From: Gentiana macrophylla
Taxonomy: Eukaryota > Streptophyta > Magnoliopsida > Gentianales > Gentianaceae
NCBI GenBank assembly: GCA_026214975.1
Contig: JAOBSW010000336.1
Location: forward strand, 1 to 64,000
Direction: 5' to 3'
DNA length: 64,000 nt
The first letter of the stretch is position 1, and every line of letters begins with the position of its first letter. This document shows positions 63,472-64,000 of this stretch, piece by piece. The translations under genes were made by a program, and so were the position numbers. The notes beneath the pieces were generated by a model. It was given only the letters and a program-made list of their open reading frames with translations, had not been told where the DNA came from and made no database searches.

Positions 63472-64000
63472 AAATGTATTACCTAGAACCAGAAGATTCA
63501 ACAAATCAGAAACAGAGAAGCCGAAATCTTTGAAGTAAAGACCAACATTAGCATTGTAAAATTTTGCAAAGCATATTAAGAAGGACTAATCCACAAAATT
63601 ACAGCCAAGACACCTCTCTGGTTAATTCGTGCAGTCATAACAACTATAATATCCCAAAAAGGTAAGCAATCGGTCCTAACAAATAGAATGTACAATATCC
63701 CACAAAAGGCAAGCAATCAGTCATGCTCATCATGAACAAAACGTGGTAGGTATCCTTCCAACTTTCTAAATACAGTGGAAAAATATAGACAATGTAGGGG
63801 GGGTTATGGTGAAGAACTTTTTTTTTACTAACAACCATTTTATCCAATCACAAATAATTCTCAACATCAAGAATAAGATAAAGCAAAAAATCAAGGTGAA
63901 GGAAAGTTTCAATGAGCTTAGTCTACACTACAGCACCAATAGTCACAACCAAGTCCACCATCCTCAGTCAATTTTGGTAACCAAATGTTCCTATTCTGAA
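63472..64000 (-). repeat. Inverted copy of the captured gene-like segment
   Basis: Reverse complement of about 41548-42070 of LTR 2, starting AAATGTATTACCTAGAACC, with about 95% similarity by eye and several small indels. It marks an inversion breakpoint relative to LTR 2. It continues beyond the window. Confidence 0.75.

Overview
The window is nuclear DNA from a flowering plant, most likely a eudicot. The genes have GT-AG introns and encode plant-type proteins: a UBP3/UBP4-class deubiquitinase, a CDKC kinase, an annexin and a small C2-domain protein. There is one nuclear tRNA-Arg(ACG), and most of the remaining DNA is plant retrotransposons. I cannot name the species.

Layout. 1-18.8 kb is the gene-bearing part. 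It holds the 3' end of a ubiquitin-specific protease (+), a complete 12-exon CDKC gene (+), a TTCGGTT-rich foldback repeat, tRNA-Arg(ACG), a 5.1-kb Copia LTR retrotransposon with short LTRs and a TATTG target-site duplication (TSD), an annexin (+) and a convergent C2-domain gene (-). 18.8-28.1 kb has no gene I can support. It holds telomere-like repeats, nested tandem duplications, a Stowaway-like MITE and broken LINE pieces.

28.1-64 kb is a head-to-tail array of one retrotransposon family that carries gag but no pol. Its LTRs are about 3.7 kb and its interior about 3.4 kb (TR-GAG type). The order is: 5'-truncated interior 1, LTR 1 (31145-34865), interior 2 (34866-38290), a rearranged LTR 2 (38291-48406), interior 3 (48407-61844), and LTR 3 running off the window. 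LTR 2 has swallowed a Copia-type solo LTR (TSD AAATA), small exon-like gene fragments, a Helitron-like 3' end and a second solo LTR (TSD CACAC). Interior 3 is split by a 10,007-bp Ty3/Gypsy element of the Tat type (TSD CTAGG). That element has gag, protease, RT, RNase H, a second RNase H and integrase, and an antisense gene between pol and the 3' LTR. The antisense gene has two canonical, phase-matched introns.

Nesting gives an order of events: the gag-only array formed and decayed first (interiors 2 and 3 share premature stops), and the Tat element entered interior 3 later. Host genes here also carry small frame breaks (annexin, C2 gene, CDKC exon 2). Several sit at homopolymer runs, so assembly error is a live alternative to gene decay.
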